This document shows positions 1-7,363 of a stretch of DNA of 7,943 nt, piece by piece. The stretch lies in assembly GCA_965658595.1 (NCBI GenBank), contig CBFHSW010000017.1:1-7943 (forward strand), read 5' to 3'. This DNA comes from UBA1858 sp965658595 (GTDB lineage Bacteria; Pseudomonadota; Gammaproteobacteria; UBA4575). The notes under the pieces are model-generated. The model saw only the letters and a list, made by a program, of their open reading frames with translations. It had not been told where the DNA came from and did not search any database. Numbering within the stretch: position 1 is the first letter of the stretch; each line of letters starts with the position of its first letter. The position numbers and the translations under genes are program-made.

Positions 1-1
1 A

Positions 2-1534
2 TTACTTCGCATCATGGCAGGCATTGATAAAGACTATGTGGGTGAAGCGCGTCCACAAACCGGCCTTAAAATTGGTTATTTAGCACAAGAACCTCAGCTG
101 GATCACAGTTTAGATGTACGCGGTAACGTGGAATTAGGCATCGCTCCTTTGAAACAAGCTTTGGATGAATTCAATGCGATCAGCATGAAATTTGCTGAAC
201 CTATGAGTGATGATGAGATGACCGCAGCGCTTGATCAGCAAGCCCAATTACAGGATCAAATTGAAGCGGCCGATGGTTGGAATGTTGAACGCACCTTAGA
301 TGTCGCAGCAGATGCCCTACGCTTACCCCCATGGGAATCCAGCATAGAGCATTTATCTGGGGGTGAACGCCGCCGCGTAGCACTCTGCCAATTACTCCTG
401 TCCAAGCCTGAAATGTTAATTCTAGATGAGCCAACTAACCATCTAGATGCAGACTCCGTGGCGTGGTTAGAACAATTCCTTGGCGAATACGCCGGTACAG
501 TGATCGCAGTGACTCACGATCGCTACTTCCTCGATAACGTCGCTGGTTGGATTTTAGAGCTAGACCGTGGTCATGGAATCCCATGGGAAGGCAATTACTC
601 CACATGGTTAGATCAAAAAGAACAACGCCTAGCGCAAGAAGAAAAACAACAAGCCGCGCGTCAAAAAACCATCTCCGCTGAGCTGGAGTGGGTGCGAAGT
701 AACCCTAAAGCTCGTCAAGCCAAGAGCAAAGCACGCTTGAAACGCTTTGAAGAACTGAGCTCACAAGAATATCAATCACGTGCTGAAACCAATGAGATCT
801 TCATCCCAGTGGGTGAAAGACTGGGAGATCAAGTGATAGAAGCCAGAAACATCACTAAACGCTTTGAAGATCGCGTATTGTTTGAAAATGTCTCTTTCAC
901 CATCCCACGCGGAGCCATTGTCGGCATCGTCGGGGGTAATGGCGTCGGTAAAACCACTCTATTCAAAATGATCGTCGGAGAAGAAAGTATCGATGATGGT
1001 GAGTTAGTCATCGGAGAATCCGTACAATTGTCTTATGTTGATCAGTTGCGTGACGATCTACAGGGTGAAAAAACTGTGTGGGAAGAAGTCTCTGATGGTC
1101 TAGACAACATTACCGTAGGCAACTACAGCCTGCCCTCACGGGGTTATGTGAGCCGCTTTAACTTTAAAGGTGGCGATCAACAGAAACTTGTTAAGCAATT
1201 ATCCGGAGGTGAACGCAATCGTCTGCAATTGGCTAAATTACTGCGCAGTGGCGGCAATGTTTTGCTACTGGATGAGCCGACCAATGACTTGGATGTGGAA
1301 ACCTTGCGTGCGTTAGAGGAAGGTTTACTCAACTTCCCCGGCAATAGCATTGTGATCTCACACGATCGCTGGTTCTTGGATCGCATCGCCACACATATTC
1401 TGGCTTTTGAAGGCGAAGGAGAATTAGTCTGGTTTGAAGGTAACTTCTCTGATTACGAAGCTGATCGCAAGCAACGTCTGGGAGAAGATGCCGCACAACC
1501 TAAACGTGTGCGTCACAGAAAACTAGAGGGTTAA
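2..1534 (+). CDS. ettA: EttA, ABC-F translational throttle ATPase (5' partial)
   Basis: This is the energy-dependent translational throttle protein, a cytoplasmic ABC-F ATPase that binds the ribosomal E site and gates the first elongation steps according to ATP/ADP. The reading frame is open to the window edge. The five codons before the first in-window ATG (14) read LLRI-M, matching the residues that follow Walker A in E. coli EttA, so about 47 residues including the first Walker A lie outside and ATG 14 is not the start. Visible in order: first signature LSGGERRR (353-376), first Walker B ILDEPTNHLD (about 419-448), the charged linker between the two ATPase domains with EWVRSNPKARQAKSKARL (about 686-740), second Walker A GGNGVGKTT (932-958), second signature LSGGERNR (1199-1222) and second Walker B LLLDEPTNDLD (about 1262-1294). 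Each catalytic Glu is present (DEP), so both sites look active. The short arm insertion and the tail (LGEDAAQPKR) favour EttA over Uup. Only the Thr in place of the usual Ser ending Walker A is slightly unusual. Confidence 0.96.
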   Translation, partial: LLRIMAGIDKDYVGEARPQTGLKIGYLAQEPQLDHSLDVRGNVELGIAPLKQALDEFNAISMKFAEPMSDDEMTAALDQQAQLQDQIEAADGWNVERTLDVAADALRLPPWESSIEHLSGGERRRVALCQLLLSKPEMLILDEPTNHLDADSVAWLEQFLGEYAGTVIAVTHDRYFLDNVAGWILELDRGHGIPWEGNYSTWLDQKEQRLAQEEKQQAARQKTISAELEWVRSNPKARQAKSKARLKRFEELSSQEYQSRAETNEIFIPVGERLGDQVIEARNITKRFEDRVLFENVSFTIPRGAIVGIVGGNGVGKTTLFKMIVGEESIDDGELVIGESVQLSYVDQLRDDLQGEKTVWEEVSDGLDNITVGNYSLPSRGYVSRFNFKGGDQQKLVKQLSGGERNRLQLAKLLRSGGNVLLLDEPTNDLDVETLRALEEGLLNFPGNSIVISHDRWFLDRIATHILAFEGEGELVWFEGNFSDYEADRKQRLGEDAAQPKRVRHRKLEG

Positions 1535-1562
1535 ATGTGTTTTTGATGAGGACTTGTTAAGC

Positions 1563-1593
1563 ACCGATAAGTCCTATGTGAAAGTCTATCGGT
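1563..1593. terminator. Weak dyad between convergent ettA and msrP
   Basis: A perfect 7-bp inverted repeat (ACCGATA at 1563-1569, TATCGGT at 1587-1593) with a 17-nt loop lies 29 nt after the ettA stop. It sits in the short spacer where ettA and msrP converge, the expected place for a bidirectional terminator. No run of T follows on either strand and the loop is long, so a role in termination is only inferred from position. Confidence 0.25.
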
Positions 1594-1617
1594 TCATTTG
1601 TAGAGCCCAAAAATGAA

Positions 1618-1667
1618 ACACTAGAACTTGCACACTAGACCTCGCACACTAAAACCAACGCGCTAAG
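1618..1667. repeat. Imperfect 14-bp tandem repeat, about 3.5 units
   Basis: Three adjacent 14-bp units start at 1618, 1632 and 1646: ACACTAGAACTTGC, ACACTAGACCTCGC and ACACTAAAACCAAC. A partial, diverged fourth begins GCGCTAAG at 1660. Units 1 and 2 agree at 12 of 14 positions, units 1 and 3 at 10 of 14. The array crosses the 3' end of msrP: its stop codon (1649-1651) lies inside unit 3. It looks like a local slippage duplication at the gene end, with no evident function. Confidence 0.6.
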
Positions 1668-2722
1668 TCCATTTGTGAATACATCGAGGCCACCTGCTCA
1701 CCATAGCCATTAAACATCTGCGTTTTTGTCTTGCGTAGCTGGCCTATTTTACGCTCACGTGCCTGACTCCAGCGAGGATGATCCACCTCAGGATTCACAT
1801 TGGCATAAAAGCCATATTCTCTGGGAGCTGATAAATTCCAACTCGTGACAGGCGCTTGTTCGGTAAAACGCATGGAAACAATCGACTTAATGCTCTTAAA
1901 ACCATATTTCCATGGCACAACCAAGCGCACTGGAGCGCCATTTTGATTAGGCAAAACCTTGCCATAGACGCCGACACTTAACAGCGTTAATGGATGCATC
2001 GCTTCATCAATGCGCAGCCCTTCTCGATACGGCCAATCTAAAATTTCACGTTTTTGCCCAGGTAAATTGTCACGATCCAATAACGTGGTGAATTCCACAT
2101 ACTTTGCACGACTATTGGGTTGAAAACGCTTTAACACCTGACCCAGCTCAATCCCCACCCATGGAATTACCATTGACCATGCTTCCACACAGCGCAGACG
2201 ATAAATACGTTCTTCCAAATCAAAGCCAGACAGTAAATCTTCTATGCCTAGCACTCCAGGCTTATCACACTCACCGCCTACTTCTATTGTCCATGGGCGG
2301 GTCTTGAGCAAATACGCATTTTTCACAGGATCGCTCTTGCCAGTGCCTAGCTCATAAAAATTATTATACGAGGTGACTTTGCCCTCATCCGTCAGTTGCT
2401 CGCGCAGTACATTATCCTGCGAGGCCTTGAATGTCAGGGCCTGCAAGTCTGAGGTCGTGTTGGCTGAGAGTAATGATGGCACCATGCTGGTTCCGATCGC
2501 CCCACCCAGTGCCACACCGCCCAACTTTAAGAAATCACGTCGACGTTGATAATGCTGATAATCCGTGACCTGAGACTCTTTTAAGGTTTCGCCCAGTTCC
2601 GGCTTGCCATGATGAGACCTTGAGAAGACTCTACCAACAGAGTTCACGATAGAAGGCTTGCTGATTGAACACTGATGACTATCAGACTTGTGACTATTAG
2701 TCTTAGAGAAGGATCGTTTCAT
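1649..2722 (-). CDS. msrP: MsrP, periplasmic protein-methionine-sulfoxide reductase catalytic subunit
   Basis: MsrP (formerly YedY) is a molybdopterin enzyme that reduces methionine sulfoxide in periplasmic proteins; in E. coli it takes electrons from the membrane haem protein MsrQ. I place the start at ATG 2722 (357 aa). GGTGAG (2729-2734, minus strand) is 6 nt upstream of it but directly abuts the alternative ATG at 2728, which would add Met-Pro. Counting from the 2728 ATG, the Tat motif RRDFLK is at 63-68, followed by a Gly/Ala-rich hydrophobic stretch and possible cleavage near LLSA (86-89). The Mo-ligand Cys is Cys180 in RLRCVEAWSMVIPW. The cofactor-binding segments DEAMHPLTLLSVGVYGK (241-257) and NGAPVRLVVPWKYGFKSIKS (263-282) follow, then YGFYANVNPEVDHPRWSQA. 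Everything from LKESQVT onward aligns with E. coli MsrP. About 48 Ser/His-rich residues precede that and have no E. coli counterpart. msrQ, normally the next gene, is absent; ettA lies there instead, convergent. Confidence 0.95.
   Translation of the reverse strand: MKRSFSKTNSHKSDSHQCSISKPSIVNSVGRVFSRSHHGKPELGETLKESQVTDYQHYQRRRDFLKLGGVALGGAIGTSMVPSLLSANTTSDLQALTFKASQDNVLREQLTDEGKVTSYNNFYELGTGKSDPVKNAYLLKTRPWTIEVGGECDKPGVLGIEDLLSGFDLEERIYRLRCVEAWSMVIPWVGIELGQVLKRFQPNSRAKYVEFTTLLDRDNLPGQKREILDWPYREGLRIDEAMHPLTLLSVGVYGKVLPNQNGAPVRLVVPWKYGFKSIKSIVSMRFTEQAPVTSWNLSAPREYGFYANVNPEVDHPRWSQARERKIGQLRKTKTQMFNGYGEQVASMYSQMDLARWF
2676..2705. repeat. 15-bp tandem duplication inside the msrP N-terminal extension
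   Basis: Two adjacent 15-mers, TGACTATCAGACTTG (2676-2690) and TGACTATTAGTCTTA (2691-2705), agree at 12 of 15 positions. Fifteen bases keep the frame, and the protein shows the echo NSHKS / DSHQC. This suggests that part of the extra N-terminal region of msrP arose by local duplication. Confidence 0.5.
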
Positions 2723-2803
2723 GGGCATCTCACCAAAGTGTGTGGATTAAAGAAGACTTTTCAATGAAAGCTAGGACACCACAACCCTGCATGAGTTCAG
2801 AGT

Positions 2804-2827
2804 AGCCTACTTCAATACTAGTAGGTT
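2804..2827. terminator. Short dyad downstream of purL
   Basis: AGCCTAC (2804-2810) can pair with GTAGGTT (2821-2827): seven base pairs including one G·U, with a 10-nt loop. It lies about 45 nt after the purL stop, in the 149-bp gap before msrP on the same strand. There is no T-run after it in the minus direction, so it is at best a weak or factor-dependent terminator. A second AT-only dyad (TAATTA at 2855-2860 and 2869-2874) overlaps the purL stop codon. No convincing msrP promoter hexamers stand out in this gap. Confidence 0.2.
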
Positions 2828-2871
2828 TGAACGCTGCATAAATTGCTGTATGGATAATTAATGATCAGTAA

Positions 2872-5800
2872 TTAACTATCAATGGCCACGCGAGCATTAC
2901 GAAACATTCTCATCCATGGGCCATCTTCCTGCCAATCGTGTGGATGCCATGAATGTTGCACGGTTCTGAATAAGCGCTCTGGATGCGGCATCATGATGGT
3001 TACTCGTCCATCTTCATTACACACACCTGCAATAGCCTGTGGCGAACCATTAGGATTGAGCGGATAACGCTGTGTATCTAACCCTTGTGAGTCGGCGTAA
3101 TGCATGACCGCTAAGTGTTGTTGAGCGATTTGCGTACATTGATCAGCGCTAGCCTGCACCCGACCTTCCCCATGAGCCACCACAATCGGTAACAGCGAAC
3201 CTTGCATCCCCTGTAAAAACACAGAAGATGAGTCCGGAATGCGCACATTCACCAGACGTGCCTCGAATTGTTCTGACATATTTCGTACAAAATTCGGCCA
3301 ATGTTGCGAACCAGGGATCAACTCCTTGAGCTGTGACAGCATCTGACAACCATTACATACTCCTAAAGCTAAGCTGTCATTACGCGCAAAAAAGGCACTA
3401 AATTGATCACTTAATTGTGAATTAAAGAGAATATTGCTGGCCCAACCACTGCCTGCCCCCAGCACATCACCATAAGAAAAGCCGCCACAGGCGACCAATG
3501 CTTGAAATTGACTGAGATTATGTCGATCTGCCAGCAGATCACTCATATGTACATCCACCGCATCAAAACCGGCACGATCAAAAGCCGCCGCCATCTCAAT
3601 ATGTCCATTCACACCTTGTTCACGCAAAATGGCTGCGCGTGGTCGAATGCCCGTGGCAATCAGTGGAGCGGCAATATTCTCATTCAGATCGAAGCTTAAC
3701 GAGGCTTTTAAACCCTCATAAGCCTCATCATGGATTAGCGCTTGCTCTTGCTTAGCGCAGTCCGGATGATCCCGTAAAACCTGTACATTATGGCTAACAG
3801 TTGTCCACAGCTCCTCAAGTCTTGCTAGAGGTTCATTAATTATCTTATTGTTATCTATGGAAATTGACACATTCTTTTCTGTACATGTTTTGCCTAGTAA
3901 AACTATGCAATCGGCCAATCCGCAACTCTTTGACAAAGCTTGAACACGCTCTACCGACTGTTTTTTGACCTCAATCACCGCGCCTAGCTCTTCAGCAAAC
4001 AATGCACCGATAGGATCCTCACCGAGTTCGTCGATATTCACAGAAACACCACAACGAGCAGCAAAAGCCATTTCACACAATGTGGCCCACAGACCACCAT
4101 CACTGCGATCGTGATATGCCGTTACCTGCCCTTCCGTTCTAAGACCAGTCATTAATTGAGTAAATTGACGCAAATCTTCCACATCATCGAGTTCAGGAAT
4201 ACGCGTATCGTGGGCGTTATACACCTCAGATAGGCATGAACCGCCCAATCTATTCGCTTTTCGCCCTAAATCGATCAAAATTAAGGTGCTTTCATCGTCG
4301 TCTATACCATCTCTCATGCCCTCATCTGAGTTATTGGCATGCAGTTCAGGCGTCCACGTCTTGCGAATATCGTCTACAGGACTAAACGCAGTCACGATCA
4401 GCGACACTGGAGAAACCACACTTTTATTATTCTCTTGTTCCTGCCACTGTGTTTGCATAGATAAAGAGTCTTTACCCACGGGAATCGCGATATTCAACGC
4501 TCGACACAAGCTCGAGAGCTTCTCAACTGTATCAAATAAGATGCTGTCTTCATTGGAATAATTAGCTGCTGCCATCCAGTTTGCCGAGAGTCGTATGTCA
4601 CTCACATTTTGGATGTCTGCCGCATAGATATTAGTGATCGCTTCACCCAGAGCCATACCGGCAGAAGCGGGGCCTGAGATCACCGCTAAAGGCGTGCGCT
4701 CACCCATCGCCATGGCTTCACCGCTATAGGCGTTAAATCCACTCGCGGTCACGGCCACATCAGCTACCGGCACCTGATAAGGGCCGACCATCTGATCACG
4801 TGCCACTAATCCTGTGACAGAACGATCACCGATAGTAATCAAGAACTTTTTACAGGCCACCGTTGGGTGCTGAAGCACCTTTAAAGCCGCTTCTAGAGGG
4901 TCAATAGCACCAAAATCATAGTGTTGTGGCTCAATCGCCTGACTATGAGTATCGCGCTCCACCTTTGGTGGCTTACCCAACAGCACATCCATCGGCATAT
5001 TAATCGGATCAATCGGCGAATGTTCATCACTGACCACCAATTGTGGTTCATCAGTGGCATGGCCGACGATCGCATAACAACAGCGCTCACGTTCACAAAT
5101 GTCGACAAATTCGTCGATCTGGTAATGATTAATCGCTAAAACATAGCGTTCTTGCGCCTCGTTACACCAAATCTCCATTGGTGACATACTCATTTCAGCA
5201 TTTGGTAACGTGCGCAGATCAATCTGCCCACCCTTACCGCAATCATGCAGTATTTCTGGTAATGCATTCGACACACCACCGGCTCCCACATCATGAATCG
5301 ACACAATCGGGTTTCGGTCTTGCAAACCCCAGCAGCGATTGATGACTTCCTGACAACGACGCTCCATTTCAGGGTTTTCGCGCTGAACTGAGGCGAAATC
5401 TAACTCCGCATCACTGGCGCCTGAGGCCATAGAGGACGCCGCACCACCCCCTAGACCAATCAGCATAGCTGGCCCACCTAACACCACTAATGGCGTACCT
5501 TCGGGGATCACCTGCTTTTCGACATCTTGTGCGCGGATATTGCCCATACCGCCGGCAATCATAATGGGCTTATGATAACCCCTCACCTCATCACCTATCG
5601 ATTGCTGATACGCACGGAAATAACCACTTAAATTAGGGCGTCCAAACTCATTGTTATAGGCCGCCGTCCCTAATGGGCCCTCGATCATAATATCCAGCGC
5701 CGAAACAATACGATCGGGCTTGCCATAAGGCTGCTCCCAGTCATGCACCAAACCCGGCAATTCCAGATTCGACACACTAAAACCACATAATCCCGCCTTA

Positions 5801-6789
5801 GGATAGCCTCCACGTCCAGTGGCACCCTCATCACGAATCTCACCACCTGAGCCAGTCGCGGCTCCGGGAAACGGCGAAATTGCCGTAGGATGATTATGCG
5901 TCTCCACTTTCATCAGGATATGAATATCTTCCTCAGTGTATGCATAGCGATAATCCTGTGAGGGATAAAAACGTTCACCAGAATGACCTGCAATCACCGC
6001 AGCATTGTCTTTATACGCCGATAGGACGTTATCCGGAGCATTTTGATAAGTAGTCTTAATCATGCCGAACAGCGTTTCATCCTTGCGTGCGCCATCAATT
6101 GTCCACTGAGCATTGAATATCTTATGGCGGCAGTGCTCAGAATTGGCCTGCGCAAACATCATCAGCTCAATATCGGTGGGACAACGCCCCAATTGAGTGT
6201 AATTCTCCACCAAGTACTCGACTTCATCCTCAGACAGCGCTAATCCTAGTTGTGCATTCAGACTCTGAATATCCACCGCCAAACTGCCCATAGATGGCAA
6301 TTGGTGTAACTGACGCGCCTCATGATGGGCAAAACACTGCTGGGCTTGATCAAAATCAACCACCACCGCCTGCGTCATACGATCATGGCATAAGGCCATC
6401 ACCGCTTGTTGTTCTTGTGAGCGATCATCTGTATTTGTTGAAAACCCTGTAATACGGTACAACACCCCACGCTCAATGCGCCCGCCCTTGCCTAAACCAC
6501 ACTGGGCGGCAATATCAGTGGCTTTACTCGACCACGGCGAAATACTGCCGATACGTGGGCAGACAATAAATTGATCCTCTAAATCATAAGACACACCCAA
6601 AGCCTCACGCACACTCAACAGATCACGCAACATCCCGATCTGCTCAGAGGCCAACACGCCTGAATGCTCAACAAAATAAATAAACTCCGCCGACATCGAC
6701 TTAATAGACGGTGCGATCGACTGAATGGACTCAAGTTGCTGCTCTAAACGAAAATCACTGGTAGCCGCGCCACCACGAAAAATAAGCAT
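2872..6789 (-). CDS. purL: PurL, phosphoribosylformylglycinamidine (FGAM) synthase
   Basis: This is the large single-chain FGAM synthase of de novo purine biosynthesis. It converts FGAR, glutamine and ATP to FGAM, glutamate, ADP and phosphate in the cytoplasm. At 1305 aa it is close to E. coli PurL (1295 aa), and the start (MLIFRGGAATSDFR) aligns with the E. coli N terminus. Domains in order: N-terminal PurS-like region; SPWSSKATDIA (84-94); linker motif QANSEHCRHKIFNA (214-227); first FGAM synthase core with KVETHNHPTAISPFPGAATG (294-313) and GGEIRDEGATGRGG (315-328); GLGGGAASSMASG (445-457); IHDVGAGGVSNALPE (498-512); second synthase half with TIGDRSVTGLVARDQMVGP (652-670), IPVGKDSLSM (769-778) and YHDRSDGG (892-899); and the C-terminal class I glutaminase. 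Glutaminase catalytic residues are Cys1145 (LGVCNGCQM), His1269 and Glu1271 (MMPHPERLF), equivalent to the known Cys/His/Glu triad. A small acidic insertion lies near 817-832. No clear Shine-Dalgarno precedes the ATG. It is divergent from ssrA and upstream of msrP on the same strand. Confidence 0.98.
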   Translation of the reverse strand: MLIFRGGAATSDFRLEQQLESIQSIAPSIKSMSAEFIYFVEHSGVLASEQIGMLRDLLSVREALGVSYDLEDQFIVCPRIGSISPWSSKATDIAAQCGLGKGGRIERGVLYRITGFSTNTDDRSQEQQAVMALCHDRMTQAVVVDFDQAQQCFAHHEARQLHQLPSMGSLAVDIQSLNAQLGLALSEDEVEYLVENYTQLGRCPTDIELMMFAQANSEHCRHKIFNAQWTIDGARKDETLFGMIKTTYQNAPDNVLSAYKDNAAVIAGHSGERFYPSQDYRYAYTEEDIHILMKVETHNHPTAISPFPGAATGSGGEIRDEGATGRGGYPKAGLCGFSVSNLELPGLVHDWEQPYGKPDRIVSALDIMIEGPLGTAAYNNEFGRPNLSGYFRAYQQSIGDEVRGYHKPIMIAGGMGNIRAQDVEKQVIPEGTPLVVLGGPAMLIGLGGGAASSMASGASDAELDFASVQRENPEMERRCQEVINRCWGLQDRNPIVSIHDVGAGGVSNALPEILHDCGKGGQIDLRTLPNAEMSMSPMEIWCNEAQERYVLAINHYQIDEFVDICERERCCYAIVGHATDEPQLVVSDEHSPIDPINMPMDVLLGKPPKVERDTHSQAIEPQHYDFGAIDPLEAALKVLQHPTVACKKFLITIGDRSVTGLVARDQMVGPYQVPVADVAVTASGFNAYSGEAMAMGERTPLAVISGPASAGMALGEAITNIYAADIQNVSDIRLSANWMAAANYSNEDSILFDTVEKLSSLCRALNIAIPVGKDSLSMQTQWQEQENNKSVVSPVSLIVTAFSPVDDIRKTWTPELHANNSDEGMRDGIDDDESTLILIDLGRKANRLGGSCLSEVYNAHDTRIPELDDVEDLRQFTQLMTGLRTEGQVTAYHDRSDGGLWATLCEMAFAARCGVSVNIDELGEDPIGALFAEELGAVIEVKKQSVERVQALSKSCGLADCIVLLGKTCTEKNVSISIDNNKIINEPLARLEELWTTVSHNVQVLRDHPDCAKQEQALIHDEAYEGLKASLSFDLNENIAAPLIATGIRPRAAILREQGVNGHIEMAAAFDRAGFDAVDVHMSDLLADRHNLSQFQALVACGGFSYGDVLGAGSGWASNILFNSQLSDQFSAFFARNDSLALGVCNGCQMLSQLKELIPGSQHWPNFVRNMSEQFEARLVNVRIPDSSSVFLQGMQGSLLPIVVAHGEGRVQASADQCTQIAQQHLAVMHYADSQGLDTQRYPLNPNGSPQAIAGVCNEDGRVTIMMPHPERLFRTVQHSWHPHDWQEDGPWMRMFRNARVAIDS

Positions 6790-6838
6790 AATCTAAAAAA
6801 TCATTGAATAAAGCAGTTAATAGGAAGGACAGACCGAG

Positions 6839-6867
6839 ATTATAAAAAAGCATACGCCAAAACACGA
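6839..6867 (-). promoter_or_regulatory. Candidate purL promoter
   Basis: On the minus strand a perfect TATAAT (-10) lies at 6839-6844. At 17-bp spacing the -35 position reads TCGTGT (6862-6867), a poor match to TTGACA. Transcription would start near 6832, giving a leader of about 43 nt before the purL ATG. The leader has no evident Shine-Dalgarno: the bases just before ATG are TTTTTTAGATT. The weak -35 overlaps one copy of a 16-bp repeat, so an activator or repressor site is possible. I could not make a PurR-type operator (ACGCAAACGTTTGCGT-like dyad) fit here. Confidence 0.5.
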
Positions 6868-6968
6868 ACACTAAATGCTGAAAACCTCACAAAAATCCAA
6901 ATAAAACCCGCCACAGAGCGCCTTGTACAAAATCATGCGCGAAAAACCCGCCACATACGCAAAATACG
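6851..6968. repeat. Direct repeat CATACGCCAAAACACG / CATACGC-AAAATACG
   Basis: CATACGCCAAAACACG (6851-6866) recurs as CATACGCAAAATACG (6954-6968) with one base deleted and one substituted. Both copies have the same plus-strand orientation. The first covers the spacer and -35 position of the purL promoter on the minus strand. The second ends one base before the ssrA -10 hexamer. That placement at both divergent promoters is suggestive of a shared binding site, but this is inference. Confidence 0.5.
6903..6955. repeat. Perfect 13-bp direct repeat AAAACCCGCCACA, 40-bp period
   Basis: AAAACCCGCCACA occurs at 6903-6915 and again at 6943-6955, identical and exactly 40 bp apart. The downstream copy occupies the place where a -35 element for ssrA should be. 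A degenerate third copy may be AAAACCTCACA at 6881-6891. Forty base pairs is close to four helical turns, so proteins bound at the two copies would lie on nearly the same DNA face. Confidence 0.6.
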
Positions 6969-6975
6969 TTACAAT
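6947..6975 (+). promoter_or_regulatory. Candidate ssrA promoter
   Basis: TACAAT at 6970-6975 is a good -10 hexamer placed 13 bp before the first base of mature tmRNA. Transcription would then begin near 6982 and leave a 5' leader of about 7 nt to be removed by RNase P. At 17-bp spacing the -35 position reads CCCGCC, which does not resemble TTGACA. The 13-bp direct repeat occupies it instead, so the promoter may depend on an activator or on other upstream contacts. Confidence 0.5.
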
Positions 6976-7082
6976 AAACGAACCAAAAGGGGGCGACCTG
7001 GCTTCGACGTGGGTTACCAATCTCTAGGTGCATGCCGAGGATGTAGTTCCTCCTCGTTAAATAACACTGCAACGATATAGTC

Positions 7083-7115
7083 GCAAACGACGACAACTAC
7101 GCTTTAGCTGCTTAA
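7083..7115 (+). other. tmRNA tag-peptide reading frame (ANDDNYALAA)
   Basis: The resume codon GCA (7083-7085) directly follows the conserved TAGTC element. The frame reads ANDDNYALAA and ends at TAA (7113-7115). It differs from the E. coli tag ANDENYALAA only by Asp for Glu at position 4. The C-terminal LAA needed for recognition by ClpXP is intact, so tagged proteins should be degraded normally. Confidence 0.95.
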
Positions 7116-7322
7116 AAACCAGTCGTAAAGCCGTCCACCCTAGTGAGCTTGCGCGGTAGGAATTGGGCGTCACCTTAGCAAGATCGTGGCAAAACGTGTC
7201 TGTAGTGGAGTCATTAAACAAAAACACAGAATCGCGATTAAACCTCCTGCCCGTCGGATGTCTAATGGCTAAATTAAAGACGGAACTAAGCATGTAGTAC
7301 CGAAAGTGAAGGATTTGCGGAC

Positions 7323-7350
7323 GCGAGTTCGATTCTCGCCGCCTCCACCA
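7323..7350 (+). other. Probable attachment site at the ssrA 3' end
   Basis: The T arm, acceptor strand and CCA of ssrA are a well-known target for tyrosine-recombinase elements, which restore the gene end on integration. An integrase-like gene begins 72 nt downstream and reads away, the usual attL-int arrangement. The identical core expected at the far end of the element is not in this window, so the exact core cannot be drawn. Confidence 0.45.
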
Positions 7351-7363
7351 AATATCTGATGAT

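Larger units (their letters stand above)
6989..7350 (+). ncRNA. ssrA: tmRNA (transfer-messenger RNA, SsrA)
   Basis: tmRNA rescues ribosomes stalled on broken mRNAs: charged with alanine and bound to SmpB, it enters the A site, then its internal ORF is translated to add a degradation tag. The ends fold as a tRNA-like domain. GGGGGCG (6989-6995) pairs with CGCCTCC (7340-7346), seven pairs with one G·U, followed by A and an encoded CCA (7348-7350). The T arm is GCGAG-TTCGATT-CTCGC (7323-7339). Conserved blocks match E. coli tmRNA: GGTGCATGCCGAGG near 7027, TAGTCGCAAACGACGA before and into the tag ORF, and ACTAAGCATGTAGTACCGA near 7286. Its length of 362 nt is typical. It is divergent from purL, and a phage-type integrase fragment follows its 3' end. 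smpB is not in the window. Confidence 0.97.

Noticed and set aside
1..1534. ATG at 14 as the true ettA start
   Set aside because: The codons before it (LLRI) continue the EttA alignment, and starting there would remove Walker A of the first ATPase domain; the gene simply runs off the window.
4286..4561. Plus-strand open frame of 91 codons within purL
   Set aside because: It lies wholly antisense to the conserved purL coding sequence, with no recognisable motif. The same applies to the other antisense frames over purL, msrP and ettA.
6790..6988. PurR operator in the purL upstream region
   Set aside because: ACGCAAA at 6958-6964 matches the left half of the PurR consensus, but no matching right half follows and it is on the ssrA side, far from the purL promoter.
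6887..7293. Two minus-strand frames (69 and 78 codons) over the purL-ssrA spacer and ssrA
   Set aside because: They are antisense to tmRNA, whose conserved secondary structure and tag ORF fully explain the sequence.
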